Shown here: piece by piece, positions 25,715-35,028 of the stretch
How the letters are laid out: each line of letters starts with the position of its first letter
How positions within the stretch are numbered: the stretch's first letter is position 1
Assembly: GCF_019226825.1 (NCBI RefSeq)
Contig: NZ_CP076643.1
Coordinates: forward strand, 62,001-126,000
Length of the DNA stretch: 64,000 nt
Source of the DNA: Vibrio ostreae
GTDB taxonomy: Bacteria > Pseudomonadota > Gammaproteobacteria > Enterobacterales > Vibrionaceae
Direction: 5' to 3'
Program-made: the position numbers and the translations under genes
The notes under the pieces: model-generated
Database searches by the model: none
Seen by the model: the letters and a program-made list of their open reading frames with translations, nothing else
Told to the model about the DNA's origin: nothing

Positions 25715-26848
25715 ATGAAATCGAATCAACAAAGCGGAAAAGCTTCACAAACAGTGATTGTGAAACTAGGAACCAGTGTTCTTACCGGTGGTACATTGGC
25801 GCTAGACCGTGCGCATATGGTCGAACTGGCGCGTCAGTGTGCTGAACTGAAAAAACAGGGTCACTCAGTGGTGATCGTGTCGTCTGGTGCCATTGCAGCA
25901 GGCCGTGAACATCTTGGTTACCCCGCATTGCCCAACGCGATCGCCAGCAAACAGCTTCTGGCCGCTGTCGGACAAAGTCAGTTGATTGAAGCGTGGGAAC
26001 GTCTGTTCTCTATTTATGGGATTAAAATTGGTCAGATGTTGCTGACCCGGGCCGATCTGGAAGACCGTGAACGTTTCCTGAATGCGCGCGATACCATTAA
26101 TGCCCTGGTTGACCACGGTATTATTCCGATCGTCAATGAAAATGACGCGGTAGCGACCAATGAAATCAAAGTCGGTGATAATGACAACTTGTCGGCGCTG
26201 GTCGGTATTTTATGTGGTGCCGATAAATTGTTGCTGCTGACTGACCAGAAAGGCTTGTTTACCGCTGACCCGCGTAAAGATCCCAACGCGGAGTTAATTA
26301 AAGAAGTGAAAACCATCGATGACACACTGCGCAAAATTGCCGGTGGCAGTGGGACCACCTTGGGGACTGGTGGTATGGCCACTAAGTTGCAGGCGGCGGA
26401 TATCGCACGCCGGGCCGGAATAGAGGTTATCATAGCCGCAGGTCGTGCACCGAACGTGATTTTTGACTCACTGAGCAATAACCCGCAGGGCACTCGTTTT
26501 CTGCCGCTGGAAGAGTCGCTGGAAAACCGCAAACGCTGGATTCTGGCCGGTCCGGCTGCATCCGGTGATATTTTCATTGATGACGGCGCCGTGCGCGCCG
26601 TGACCACCAAAGGCAGCAGCCTGCTGGCTAAAGGCGTGGTGCGCGTTCAGGGCGAATTCTCCCGTGGTGAAGTGGTACGGGTGACCAATGGTCATGGCCA
26701 TCTGATTGCGCGTGGTATTGCCGCGTACTCAAGCCACGACATGGCAAAAATTGCCGGTAAGCACAGTAAACTTATTATCGAAACACTTGGCTATGATTAT
26801 GGCTCAGAAGTGATTCACCGCGACGACATGGTCGTGATTCAGGAATAG
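25715..26848 (+). CDS. proB: Glutamate 5-kinase
   Basis: First step of proline synthesis: ATP-dependent phosphorylation of glutamate, feedback-inhibited by proline. The amino acid kinase domain shows [51 protein letters not shown] and [17 protein letters not shown]; a C-terminal PUA domain starts near residue 275 ([20 protein letters not shown]). Start at 25715 gives 377 residues, the family length; the frame open from 25652 would add a non-conserved leader. proA follows after 18 bases. Confidence 0.97.
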   Translation: MKSNQQSGKASQTVIVKLGTSVLTGGTLALDRAHMVELARQCAELKKQGHSVVIVSSGAIAAGREHLGYPALPNAIASKQLLAAVGQSQLIEAWERLFSIYGIKIGQMLLTRADLEDRERFLNARDTINALVDHGIIPIVNENDAVATNEIKVGDNDNLSALVGILCGADKLLLLTDQKGLFTADPRKDPNAELIKEVKTIDDTLRKIAGGSGTTLGTGGMATKLQAADIARRAGIEVIIAAGRAPNVIFDSLSNNPQGTRFLPLEESLENRKRWILAGPAASGDIFIDDGAVRAVTTKGSSLLAKGVVRVQGEFSRGEVVRVTNGHGHLIARGIAAYSSHDMAKIAGKHSKLIIETLGYDYGSEVIHRDDMVVIQE

Positions 26849-26866
26849 AAGTAGGGAGAAGAGAAA

Positions 26867-28117
26867 GTGGATTTAACCTTGATGGGAAAAGCCGCCAAAC
26901 AAGCCGCTTTTCAGTTAGCCACCGCCTCGACGGCACAGAAAAACCAGGCGCTGGCGAGTATTGCTGACGAACTGGAAGCAAAGGCTGATGCAATTTTGGC
27001 TGCCAATGCCAAAGATATTGAACTTGGCCGCGCGGCCGGTCTGACCGATGCGCTGCTGGATCGTCTGTTGCTGAACGAAGCGCGCTTGAGCGCGATTGCC
27101 GGTGACGTGCGTAATGTGATCAGCCTGAGCGATCCGGTGGGCAGTGAAATTGACAGCAAGGTACTGGAAAATGGCATGTCGCTTTCTCGCCGCCGTGTCC
27201 CTCTGGGTGTGGTTGGCGTCATTTATGAAGCACGCCCGAACGTGACCATCGATATTGCCGCACTGTGTCTGAAAACCGGTAATGCTTCTATTCTGCGTGG
27301 TGGTAAAGAGACCTTTTTCTCCAATATGGAACTGGTCAAAGTGATTCAGTCGGCGCTGCAGAAAGCGGATCTGCCTGCGGCATCAGTGCAGTACATTGAG
27401 AAACCGGATCGTGAACTGGTGACCCAACTGCTTAAACTGGATGACTATGTTGATATGATCATTCCGCGTGGTGGTGCTGGCTTGCATAAAATGTGTAAAG
27501 AAAACAGCACCATTCCCGTGATTATCGGCGGTTTTGGTATCAGCCACATTTTTGTCGACGCCAGTGCCGATCTGGATAAGTCCGTTGATGTGATTGAAAA
27601 CGCCAAAGTGCAGCGTCCGTCGGCCTGTAACGCACTCGATACCTTGCTGGTGCATGAAGCGGTGGCGCAGCCGCTACTGGAAAAGCTGATTGCCAGACTC
27701 GGCAACAAGGTCACTTTTGTCGCGGAAGAAAAAGCGCAGCCACTGATGACCTCAGCGGCCGAAGTCCGCGCAGCCGAGGCCGGTGATTTCGATATGGAAT
27801 GGCTGAGCTACACCCTGGGCGTTAAAGTGGTTAAAGATGTGCAGGAAGCGATTGAACATATGCGTGAGCACAATGCCAGCCACTCTGATGCCATCATGAC
27901 CAACGACCTGTTCAATGCTGAACTGTTCATTAATTCTGCCGGTTCGGCCGCCGTGTATGTCAATGCCTCGACCCGCTTCACCGACGGTGCTCAGTTTGGT
28001 TTGGGGGCTGAAGTCGCGGTGTCTACTCAGAAGCTGCATGCCCGCGGACCTATGGGCCTTGAAGAGCTGACCAGCTACAAATGGGTCGGGAAAGCGAACT
28101 ACTTGTCACGCAGTTAA
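26867..28117 (+). CDS. proA: Gamma-glutamyl phosphate reductase
   Basis: Second enzyme of proline synthesis; reduces gamma-glutamyl phosphate with NADPH to the semialdehyde. The 416 residues show [31 protein letters not shown], the cysteine-containing [14 protein letters not shown] (catalytic Cys) and the end [20 protein letters not shown]. It starts with GTG at 26867 behind AGGGAGAAGAG. Overlap or close spacing with proB lets the two enzymes be made together, as their complex channels the labile intermediate. Confidence 0.97.
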   Translation: MDLTLMGKAAKQAAFQLATASTAQKNQALASIADELEAKADAILAANAKDIELGRAAGLTDALLDRLLLNEARLSAIAGDVRNVISLSDPVGSEIDSKVLENGMSLSRRRVPLGVVGVIYEARPNVTIDIAALCLKTGNASILRGGKETFFSNMELVKVIQSALQKADLPAASVQYIEKPDRELVTQLLKLDDYVDMIIPRGGAGLHKMCKENSTIPVIIGGFGISHIFVDASADLDKSVDVIENAKVQRPSACNALDTLLVHEAVAQPLLEKLIARLGNKVTFVAEEKAQPLMTSAAEVRAAEAGDFDMEWLSYTLGVKVVKDVQEAIEHMREHNASHSDAIMTNDLFNAELFINSAGSAAVYVNASTRFTDGAQFGLGAEVAVSTQKLHARGPMGLEELTSYKWVGKANYLSRS

Positions 28118-28140
28118 CAAAATCGCGTGAAGTTGAACTG

Positions 28141-28165
28141 AAAAGGGGCGTATATGCCCCTTTTT
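28141..28165 (+). terminator. Rho-independent terminator after proBA
   Basis: AAAAGGGGC-GTATAT-GCCCCTTTTT. Confidence 0.9.
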
Positions 28166-28219
28166 CTTTTCTTCATTCAAGCAATTCCGGTACACTGACA
28201 GGATTGCTATGGAGGTGAT

Positions 28220-28669
28220 ATGCATTGTCCTTTTTGTTCTGAGAACGATACAAAAGTGATCGACTCACGTCTGGTTGCTGATGGCCACCAGGTGCGCCGC
28301 CGTCGCCAATGTCTGGCTTGTAATGAACGTTTCACCACATTTGAAACGGCCGAACTGGTGATGCCGCGTGTAATCAAGTCAAACGGCAATCGTGAACCGT
28401 TTGATGAAGACAAAATGGTAGGTGGTTTACAACGTGCACTGGAAAAACGTCCGGTCAGCGCCGATTCGATTGATCTGGCTATCACTACCATCAAATCCAA
28501 ATTACGTGCTACCGGCGAACGAGAAGTGCCGAGTAAGCTTATTGGCAATCTGGTCATGGAGCAGCTCAAAGAGCTCGATAAAGTGGCCTACATCCGTTTT
28601 GCCTCGGTATATCGCAGTTTTGAAGATGTACGTGAATTTGGTGAAGAGATTGCCAAACTAGAAGATTGA
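28220..28669 (+). CDS. nrdR: Transcriptional repressor NrdR
   Basis: Zinc-ribbon and ATP-cone repressor of ribonucleotide reductase genes. The zinc ribbon is [15 protein letters not shown]...[13 protein letters not shown] (four Cys), and the ATP-cone follows at residues ~49-139. Length 149 aa is exact for the family. A strong GGAGGTGAT site precedes ATG. ribD follows after 12 bases; nrdR leading the rib operon is the usual order in gammaproteobacteria. Confidence 0.97.
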   Translation: MHCPFCSENDTKVIDSRLVADGHQVRRRRQCLACNERFTTFETAELVMPRVIKSNGNREPFDEDKMVGGLQRALEKRPVSADSIDLAITTIKSKLRATGEREVPSKLIGNLVMEQLKELDKVAYIRFASVYRSFEDVREFGEEIAKLED

Positions 28670-28681
28670 TCATTTCCGACT

Positions 28682-29791
28682 ATGCCTACATTTACCCCTT
28701 TTGATTTTCAGATGATGTCCCGCGCGATCAAGTTAGCCCAGCGCGGGCAATTTACTACTGCACCTAATCCGAATGTCGGCTGTGTCATCACTCAGGGTGA
28801 GACGATTGTCGGTGAAGGTTACCATTTTCGTGCCGGTCAGCCACACGCTGAGGTCCATGCCCTGCGCATGGCGGGTGAGCGATCGCAAGGTGCGACCGCC
28901 TATGTCACCCTCGAGCCCTGTTCTCATTACGGCCGCACTCCGCCGTGTGCTGAAGGCCTGATTAATGCCGGTGTGGCGAAAGTGATCTGCGCGATGCAGG
29001 ACCCGAATCCTCAGGTTTCCGGACGCGGTATACAGATGCTGCGTGATGCCGGCATTGAGGTGCAAGTGGGTTTACTCGAGCAGGATGCGTACGCGCTGAA
29101 TCCGGCTTTCATTAAACGTATGCAAACTGGCATGCCGTTCGTACAACTCAAAATGGCGGCCAGCCTGGACGGCCAGACGGCGCTCGCCAACGGACGCAGC
29201 CAGTGGATTACCTCCGCCCAGGCACGTCATGATGTGCAGGTTTATCGTGCTAAAGCCGGTGCCGTGCTGTCAACCAGCCAGACTGTGCTGGCCGATAATG
29301 CTTCGCTGACGGTACGCTGGGCTGAGTTACCGCAAGGAGTACAGGACACCTATGCTGAGCAGGATCTGCGTCAGCCGGTTCGTGTGGTGCTGGATCGTCA
29401 GCAACAACTGCATCAGCAACTGAAACTGTACGCTGCAGACGGCGCGGTACTGCGCGTGGCTGAACAGGATGCTGAAGTCTGTGTGGCGGTGAATAAGGAG
29501 GGTCAGCTCGACCTGGCTCAGGCTCTGAGCGCACTGGCTAAGCAGCACAACATCAACCATATTTGGGTAGAAGCAGGGGCAACTGTAGCCAAATCACTAT
29601 TGCAGCAGCAACTGGTTGATGAACTGATTTTATATTTGGCACCGAAGGTGATGGGCAGCGACGGACGCGGCCTGTTTGGTGCTTTGGGACTGACCGATAT
29701 GCAGCAGGTACTGGATGTTAAGATTCAGGATTGCCGTATGGTCGGCCCGGATATTCGCATCGTGGCAACGCCACAATTGAAAGATGATTAG
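28682..29791 (+). CDS. ribD: Bifunctional riboflavin deaminase/reductase
   Basis: Second and third steps of riboflavin synthesis: deamination of the pyrimidine and side-chain reduction. The N-terminal deaminase zinc site is PHAEVHAL ... LEPCSHYGRTPPC (residues ~50-84); the reductase half starts near 145 (FVQLKMAASLDGQTALANG). Length 369 aa is normal. It is placed between nrdR and ribE within a compact operon; no FMN riboswitch is seen ahead of it. Confidence 0.97.
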   Translation: MPTFTPFDFQMMSRAIKLAQRGQFTTAPNPNVGCVITQGETIVGEGYHFRAGQPHAEVHALRMAGERSQGATAYVTLEPCSHYGRTPPCAEGLINAGVAKVICAMQDPNPQVSGRGIQMLRDAGIEVQVGLLEQDAYALNPAFIKRMQTGMPFVQLKMAASLDGQTALANGRSQWITSAQARHDVQVYRAKAGAVLSTSQTVLADNASLTVRWAELPQGVQDTYAEQDLRQPVRVVLDRQQQLHQQLKLYAADGAVLRVAEQDAEVCVAVNKEGQLDLAQALSALAKQHNINHIWVEAGATVAKSLLQQQLVDELILYLAPKVMGSDGRGLFGALGLTDMQQVLDVKIQDCRMVGPDIRIVATPQLKDD

Positions 29792-29794
29792 ATT

Positions 29795-30451
29795 ATGTTT
29801 ACTGGAATTGTCGAAGCGGTCGGTACGCTGACTGCGATTACGCCAAAAGGCGAGGACATCAGCATCTCTGTCGATGCCGGCGCTCTGGATATGAGTGATG
29901 TCAAACTCGGGGACAGTATTGCTACCAATGGTGTCTGTCTGACCGTGGTGGCCTTTGATGACCACAGCTACAGCGCTGATTTGTCGCTCGAGACCCTGAA
30001 AAAGTCGGGTTTTGCTCACTACAAAGTGGGTGACAAAGTAAACTTAGAAAAAGCCATGTTACCGACGACCCGTTTTGGTGGGCATATCGTGTCGGGTCAC
30101 GTCGATGGCGTGGGTGACATCGTTGAACGTAATGCGGTCGGTCGGGCGATCGAATTCTGGGTCGCGATTCCAGCTGAGCTGAGCAAGTACATCGCCGAGA
30201 AAGGTTCGGTAACGGTTGATGGCATTAGCTTAACCGTCAATGACTTGCGTAAAAATGCGTTTAAACTGACCATAGTGCCGCACACTTCACAAGAGACGAC
30301 GATCGACCAGTTCCAGGTCGGACGTAAAGTGAACCTGGAAGTGGATGTGCTGGCCCGTTATCTCGAGCGACTGCTGCAGGGCGGTCGTGAAGCTGAGCAG
30401 CCAGAGTCACGCATTACAATGCAATTCTTACAACAAAATGGTTTCGCGTAA
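29795..30451 (+). CDS. ribE: Riboflavin synthase alpha chain
   Basis: Last step of riboflavin synthesis: dismutation of two 6,7-dimethyl-8-ribityllumazine molecules. Two lumazine-binding repeats: [12 protein letters not shown]...[12 protein letters not shown] and [14 protein letters not shown]...[12 protein letters not shown]. The 218-residue length fits. It follows ribD after three bases. The same gene is called ribC in some Vibrio annotations. Confidence 0.96.
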   Translation: MFTGIVEAVGTLTAITPKGEDISISVDAGALDMSDVKLGDSIATNGVCLTVVAFDDHSYSADLSLETLKKSGFAHYKVGDKVNLEKAMLPTTRFGGHIVSGHVDGVGDIVERNAVGRAIEFWVAIPAELSKYIAEKGSVTVDGISLTVNDLRKNAFKLTIVPHTSQETTIDQFQVGRKVNLEVDVLARYLERLLQGGREAEQPESRITMQFLQQNGFA

Positions 30452-30489
30452 CACGTAACGTGCGCGCACCGGATAATAGGACGAGAATC

Positions 30490-31599
30490 ATGCCAATTAG
30501 TACGCCGCAAGAAATTATCGAAGATATTCGCCTCGGTAAGATGGTCATCCTGATGGATGATGAAGACCGGGAAAATGAAGGTGATTTGATCATGGCTGCC
30601 GAGCATATTACGCCGGAAGCGATCAACTTTATGGCGACCCACGGCCGCGGTCTGATTTGTCTGACCATGACCAAAGAGCGTTGTCACAATCTTGGCCTGC
30701 CACCTATGGTGCAGGATAACAACGCTCAGTATACCACCAACTTTACCGTGTCTATTGAAGCGGCCCGTGGCGTGACCACTGGTATCTCTGCCGCTGATCG
30801 TGCCCGTACTGTGCAGGCGGCGGTAGCGAAAGGCGCAGTGGCGTCTGATCTGGTCCAGCCTGGTCATATTTTCCCGCTGGCCGCACAGGACGGCGGCGTG
30901 CTGATCCGTGCCGGCCATACTGAAGCCGGTTGTGACCTGGCGCGTCTGGCGGGCCTGGAGCCGGCGTCTGTGATTGTTGAGATCCTCAATGATGACGGCA
31001 CTATGGCGCGTCGCCCGGATCTGGAACTGTTTGCTGACAAGCACGACATTAAACTGGGCACCATCGCTGACCTGATCGAATACCGCAATAACACCGAAAC
31101 CACGATTGAGCGTGTTTCTGAGTGTAAGCTGCCGACCGAGTTTGGTGAGTTCGACCTGGTGACCTACCGCGATATCATCGACAACCAACTGCATTATGCG
31201 CTGAAGAAAGGCGATCTGGTGACAGAAGTACCGCTGGTTCGGGTTCATCTGCAAGATACGTTTACCGATCTGCTGCGCAGTGATCGCAATGCCGAGCGCA
31301 GCTGGACACTGGACAAAGCGATGAAACGCATCGGTCAGGATGGCGGCGTGCTGGTTATTCTGGGTAATGAAGAGTCGACTGAACTGCTGCTGCATCGTCT
31401 GAAAATGTTTGAACAGCAGGACAAAGGTGAAGCGCCAACACTGGCGAAGAAACAGGGCACCTCGCGTCGTGTCGGTGTTGGCTCGCAGATCCTGGCCGAC
31501 TTGGGTGTGAGTGATATGCGTCTGCTGTCGTCGCCGAACAAAAAATACCACGCTTTAGGTGGCTTTGGCCTCAACGTGGTTGAGTACATCTGCGAGTAA
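30490..31599 (+). CDS. ribBX: RibBX: DHBP synthase with a degenerate GTP cyclohydrolase II-like domain
   Basis: The N-terminal ~205 residues are 3,4-dihydroxy-2-butanone 4-phosphate synthase, with [16 protein letters not shown] and the [15 protein letters not shown] acid motif, supplying the four-carbon unit of riboflavin. The C-terminal ~160 residues keep the cyclohydrolase II fold but not its active site: after PLVRVH the three zinc cysteines (usually ECLTGD...CDCG) are absent, the text reads [19 protein letters not shown], and no RQEGRGIGL stretch is present. It should not act as RibA; such RibBX variants are known in Proteobacteria. Start at 30490 ([12 protein letters not shown]). Confidence 0.9.
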   Translation: MPISTPQEIIEDIRLGKMVILMDDEDRENEGDLIMAAEHITPEAINFMATHGRGLICLTMTKERCHNLGLPPMVQDNNAQYTTNFTVSIEAARGVTTGISAADRARTVQAAVAKGAVASDLVQPGHIFPLAAQDGGVLIRAGHTEAGCDLARLAGLEPASVIVEILNDDGTMARRPDLELFADKHDIKLGTIADLIEYRNNTETTIERVSECKLPTEFGEFDLVTYRDIIDNQLHYALKKGDLVTEVPLVRVHLQDTFTDLLRSDRNAERSWTLDKAMKRIGQDGGVLVILGNEESTELLLHRLKMFEQQDKGEAPTLAKKQGTSRRVGVGSQILADLGVSDMRLLSSPNKKYHALGGFGLNVVEYICE

Positions 31600-31780
31600 G
31601 CAAACGTCGCTCAGGCCCGCTGACGGGGCTGAGCAATAAACCCGATACCTGTCGCCAAGGTGGGCGGCAAGTGTTTAAGCCTCAATAATAAATTCAAATT
31701 CAATCAAGTTCTCAGGGAGAGGGCTGGGTCGGTGCGGGCTGAGGGTGTCAATTTCCATTAGATATCGCTCACAAAATTGT

Positions 31781-31788
31781 GCTAGAAT
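31781..31788 (+). promoter_or_regulatory. Extended -10 element before ribH
   Basis: TGCTAGAAT (extended -10 TGN-TAGAAT) lies 42 bases before the ribH start in a 230-base gap after ribBX. No good -35 is visible, which an extended -10 tolerates. It suggests ribH-nusB has its own promoter. Confidence 0.45.
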
Positions 31789-31829
31789 CCGGCGATTCTC
31801 ACTTGATGAACATAGTTAAAGGAAAGCTT

Positions 31830-32300
31830 ATGAAAGTGATCGAAGGTGGTTTCCCAGCACCAAATGCAAAAGTTGCGATTGTGATTTCTCGTTTCAACAG
31901 TTTTATTAACGAAAGTCTGCTGTCTGGTGCCATCGACACTTTGAAGCGTCACGGCCAAGTGAGCGACGACAACATCACTGTAGTTCGTTGCCCGGGTGCG
32001 GTAGAGCTACCACTGGTTGCCCAACGTGTGGCGAAAACCGGTAAATTTGATGCGATCGTATCGCTGGGTTCAGTAATTCGTGGTGGTACACCACACTTTG
32101 ACTATGTTTGTAGTGAAATGAATAAAGGTCTGGCACAAGTGTCGATGGAATTCAGTATTCCTGTCGCATTCGGTGTTCTGACCGTTGATACAATCGATCA
32201 AGCTATTGAACGCGCAGGAACCAAGGCTGGTAATAAAGGTGCAGAAGCTGCACTAAGCGCACTTGAGATGATTAACGTTCTTTCTGAAATTGATTCCTAA
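31830..32300 (+). CDS. ribH: 6,7-dimethyl-8-ribityllumazine synthase
   Basis: Joins the RibD/RibA branch product with DHBP to make lumazine. The 156-residue protein starts [20 protein letters not shown] and keeps [44 protein letters not shown] with the catalytic His and the C-terminal [14 protein letters not shown]. Start at 31830 has AAAGGAAAG upstream; the frame opening at 31779 has none. Its stop overlaps the nusB start by one base. Confidence 0.97.
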   Translation: MKVIEGGFPAPNAKVAIVISRFNSFINESLLSGAIDTLKRHGQVSDDNITVVRCPGAVELPLVAQRVAKTGKFDAIVSLGSVIRGGTPHFDYVCSEMNKGLAQVSMEFSIPVAFGVLTVDTIDQAIERAGTKAGNKGAEAALSALEMINVLSEIDS

Positions 32301-32770
32301 TGGGGGCCAGTGTGAAACCAGCCGCACGTCGTAATGCACGCCAGTTTGCGCTACAAGCTATTTATTCGTGGCAGATTACTAAAGATAATGTTGCGACTAT
32401 CGAAGAGCAATTTTTATCCAGTGGTAAGTATGATGAAGAAGAGCATCATGCTGCAGAACCTGCACTTTCAGCGCCAGAAACTGATGTGGCATACTTCCGT
32501 GACCTGCTCGCAGGGGTTGTCCTGAACCACACTGAATTAGACAGCAAACTGCGTCCGTTTGTGTCTCGTCCTATGCAGGATCTGGATATGATGGAACTGG
32601 CGTTGCTGCGTCTGGCGATGTACGAAATGACTCGCCGCGATGATGTTCCTTACAAAGTGGTCATCAATGAAGCGATTGAACTGGCTAAAGTTTTCGCTGC
32701 AGAAGACAGCCATAAATTTGTCAATGGTGTGCTGGATAAAGCCGCACCCCATGTACGCAAAAAATCGTAA
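32300..32770 (+). CDS. nusB: Transcription antitermination factor NusB
   Basis: RNA-binding factor that with NusE (S10) forms the rRNA antitermination complex. The 156-residue all-helical protein shows the RNA-contact start [20 protein letters not shown] and family motifs [20 protein letters not shown] and [26 protein letters not shown] overlaps the last base of the ribH stop. A terminator follows, making ribH-nusB a unit. Confidence 0.97.
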   Translation: MGASVKPAARRNARQFALQAIYSWQITKDNVATIEEQFLSSGKYDEEEHHAAEPALSAPETDVAYFRDLLAGVVLNHTELDSKLRPFVSRPMQDLDMMELALLRLAMYEMTRRDDVPYKVVINEAIELAKVFAAEDSHKFVNGVLDKAAPHVRKKS

Positions 32771-32784
32771 TTCGCTTTACACTG

Positions 32785-32812
32785 AAAAGGTCAGCAATCG
32801 CTGACCTTTTTT
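32785..32812 (+). terminator. Rho-independent terminator after nusB
   Basis: AAAAGGTCAGC-AATC-GCTGACCTTTTTT. Confidence 0.9.
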
Positions 32813-32830
32813 ATATCGTTAATTTCGTGT

Positions 32831-32940
32831 TTTCTATATAGTAAATTTCGTCTATCTAGATAGTTCGTTTAGTCTTTCTATATAGTTCGTTTGGTCTTTC
32901 TATATAGTTCGCTTAGTCTTCTTATATCGTCAATTCAGTC
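32831..32940 (+). repeat. Tandem array of five 22-bp repeats before thiL
   Basis: Five head-to-tail 22-base units start at 32831, 32853, 32875, 32897 and 32919; a sixth, degraded copy (32809-32830) overlaps the nusB terminator tail. Units 3 and 4 differ at two bases. Each carries a CTATATAG-like palindrome and a pyrimidine-rich TTCGTTTAGTC tail, and the array ends 25 bases before the thiL ATG. It could be a transcription factor array, a leader element, or a replication-slippage repeat. Confidence 0.85.
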
Positions 32941-32965
32941 TTGCCGACAAGACTTGGTACTCCTG

Positions 32966-33940
32966 ATGTTTGGTGAATTTAACCTAATCGATAAGTATTT
33001 TTCTGCCCGTCAGGCACAGCGCAAAGATGTCCATCTGACTCTCGGTGACGACTGTGCTATCGTCAAAGCGCCTGACAACGTGCGCATTGCCATCAGCACC
33101 GATACCCTGGTCGCGGGCACCCATTTTTTGCCTGAAGCCAACCCAGCCTGGGTAGCCCATAAGGCTCTGGCTTCCAACCTGAGCGATTTAGCTGCGATGG
33201 GGGCGACACCGGCCTGGGTTTCCATGGCTTTGACTTTGCCGCACATCGACGAAGCCTGGCTCGAACCGTTTTGTCATGCTTTCTTTGAGCTGGCCAACTA
33301 TTACAATATTCAGCTGATTGGCGGTGACACGACCAAAGGCCCGCTGAGCATTACCCTGACCGTACAGGGTTTTGTGCCGCAAGATAAAGTCTTGCTGCGA
33401 AATCAGGCTAAAGTGGGTGACTGGGTGTATGTGACCGGTGAACTGGGTGACAGCAAAGCGGGGCTGGATGTGATTCTTGCCCCCGAAAAACGCCAGGAGC
33501 CCTTCGCTGCAGAGCTGGAACAACGTCATTACCTTTCAACGCCGCGCATTCTGGCCGGGCAGGCGCTACTCAACCTTGCTTCCGCCGCAATCGATATCTC
33601 GGACGGTCTAATTTCAGACCTGGGGCATATTCTGCATCAGTCACAAGTCGGTGTGAGTCTGGATGTCAACTGTCTGCCGATGTCGAAAGAGCTGCGTCAG
33701 TTTGCGCCTTCGATTCAGGTTGCGCAGCAATATGCCCTGACCAGCGGAGAAGAGTACGAATTATGCTTTACCGTTCCGGCGCAGAACAAGGGCACTCTCG
33801 ATAGTGCGCTGGCACACTGCGGCACCAAAGTGACCTGTATTGGTCAGATTCGCCCGCAAGGCGTGTTCGAACTACTTAACAACGGCCAGAAGCTGGATTG
33901 GGCGCTGAGCGGCTATGATCATTTCAAGGAAGTAAAATGA
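32966..33940 (+). CDS. thiL: Thiamine-monophosphate kinase
   Basis: Phosphorylates thiamine monophosphate to the active cofactor thiamine diphosphate. AIR-synthase-like fold of 324 residues with the family start MFGEFNLIDKYF, metal motifs HLTLGDDCAIV and STDTLVAGTHF, IGGDTTKGPLSITLTV and AIDISDGLISDLGHI. Start at 32966 is chosen for conservation; the ribosome site is weak, and the frame upstream runs through the tandem repeats. Stop overlaps the pgpA start (ATGA). Confidence 0.95.
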   Translation: MFGEFNLIDKYFSARQAQRKDVHLTLGDDCAIVKAPDNVRIAISTDTLVAGTHFLPEANPAWVAHKALASNLSDLAAMGATPAWVSMALTLPHIDEAWLEPFCHAFFELANYYNIQLIGGDTTKGPLSITLTVQGFVPQDKVLLRNQAKVGDWVYVTGELGDSKAGLDVILAPEKRQEPFAAELEQRHYLSTPRILAGQALLNLASAAIDISDGLISDLGHILHQSQVGVSLDVNCLPMSKELRQFAPSIQVAQQYALTSGEEYELCFTVPAQNKGTLDSALAHCGTKVTCIGQIRPQGVFELLNNGQKLDWALSGYDHFKEVK

Positions 33941-34443
33941 CCAACCCAAAATCTCGTTTACGTATGAACAATCCGTGGCATCTGTTGGCGACCGGTTTCG
34001 GTAGCGGTCTGTCGCCTGTGGTGCCGGGTACGATGGGCACTCTGGCATCGGTGCCGTTTTATCTGCTGCTGGCACAACTGCCGCTGACACTGTATATACT
34101 GGTGATTGTTGCCGCCGCTGTGATAGGGATTAAAATCTGTCAGGTCACGTCTGATGACATGCAGGTGCATGATCACGGCTCCATTGTGTGGGATGAATTT
34201 GCCGGGTTCTGGATCACCATGCTGGTGGTGCCGCTCATGCAGTTACCGGTACTGGACTGGCGCTGGCTGGTCACTGGCTTTGTGCTGTTTCGCTTCTTTG
34301 ACATGGTCAAACCCTGGCCGATTGGCTGGCTCGATAAGCGGGTTCACGGCGGATTCGGCATCATGCTCGATGATCTGGTGGCCGGCGTGATGGCGGCGAT
34401 TGCTCTGGTGCTGGTTGGGCATTGGGCCGGGTGGCTGGTTTAA
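33937..34443 (+). CDS. pgpA: Phosphatidylglycerophosphatase A
   Basis: Membrane phosphatase removing phosphate from phosphatidylglycerophosphate to give phosphatidylglycerol. The 168 residues show GFGSGLSPVVPGTMGTLASV, the SIVWDEFAGFWITM motif and FRFFDMVKPWPIGWLDKRVHGGFGIMLDD (read in two parts: FRFFDMVKPWP and GGFGIMLDD), with about four helices. The ATG overlaps the thiL stop and has AAGGAAGT upstream. A terminator follows at once. Confidence 0.96.
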   Translation: MTNPKSRLRMNNPWHLLATGFGSGLSPVVPGTMGTLASVPFYLLLAQLPLTLYILVIVAAAVIGIKICQVTSDDMQVHDHGSIVWDEFAGFWITMLVVPLMQLPVLDWRWLVTGFVLFRFFDMVKPWPIGWLDKRVHGGFGIMLDDLVAGVMAAIALVLVGHWAGWLV

Positions 34444-34446
34444 ACC

Positions 34447-34474
34447 AAAAAAGGTTCCCAAGGGAACCTTTTTT
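34447..34474. terminator. Bidirectional terminator between pgpA and yaeH
   Basis: AAAAAAGGTTCCC-GGGAACCTTTTTT palindrome with a short loop, in the gap between convergent genes. Confidence 0.85.
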
Positions 34475-34506
34475 GTCTCTGAGGACGGCGCTTCGCGCTC
34501 AACTGA

Positions 34507-34887
34507 CTACAGTTTTTCCAGGTCGGCTTCAATTTCAGCAATTTTGCTGGCCACCACCTTTTCCAGGTGGCGCAAATCGTTGAGGATTTTCTGTTTGGTA
34601 TCCGTTGCGCTGAGACTGACATGGCGGGTCACTTTGTTGAGCTCTTCAATCACCAGAGTCAGGTTCCGGTTGATTTCCGTGACCTCTTTGTACTGATGGC
34701 TGCCACTGTCGACCAGGACATTTTTCACCTGGCGTGGATATTTAAACTTAACGCTTTTGGCAAACAGTTCGCCTTTCTGCTTCTTGAAATAGATTTTTAA
34801 GACATCTTTGTGCGCTTCCTGGCGCAGCGAATAACGTTCGATTTGCGCCGGTTCGGCAATACCGAGACCCGTGAGGTGTGGAAACAT
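34507..34887 (-). CDS. yaeH: UPF0325/DUF3461 family protein (YaeH-like)
   Basis: Cytosolic protein of unknown function, 126 residues, conserved across gammaproteobacteria. Motifs shared with E. coli YaeH are [29 protein letters not shown] and the C-terminal coiled segment [20 protein letters not shown]. In E. coli the gene also sits near glnD, map and rpsB, so this is a conserved neighbourhood. No function can be given. Confidence 0.9.
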   Translation of the reverse strand: MFPHLTGLGIAEPAQIERYSLRQEAHKDVLKIYFKKQKGELFAKSVKFKYPRQVKNVLVDSGSHQYKEVTEINRNLTLVIEELNKVTRHVSLSATDTKQKILNDLRHLEKVVASKIAEIEADLEKL

Positions 34888-35028
34888 AAGCGACCTCTTT
34901 ATTATCAGTACGATAGTGAACAGTGAGACAGTTATTAATAATGTAGCAGCCTGCCACTGGCAGAGACAGCTTACTTTGTCACCACACCTCTAACTTGTGG
35001 ACAAGATCGCGCTTGCCCCGAGTTTGCC

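Noticed and set aside
28170..28690. Expected FMN riboswitch upstream of the nrdR-rib operon
   Set aside because: The typical conserved FMN element segments are not seen; in Vibrio the element is normally at a separate ribB.
30358..31551. 397-codon frame on the minus strand opposite ribBX
   Set aside because: It is a shadow of the GC-biased third codon positions of ribBX; no ribosome site and no recognisable domain.
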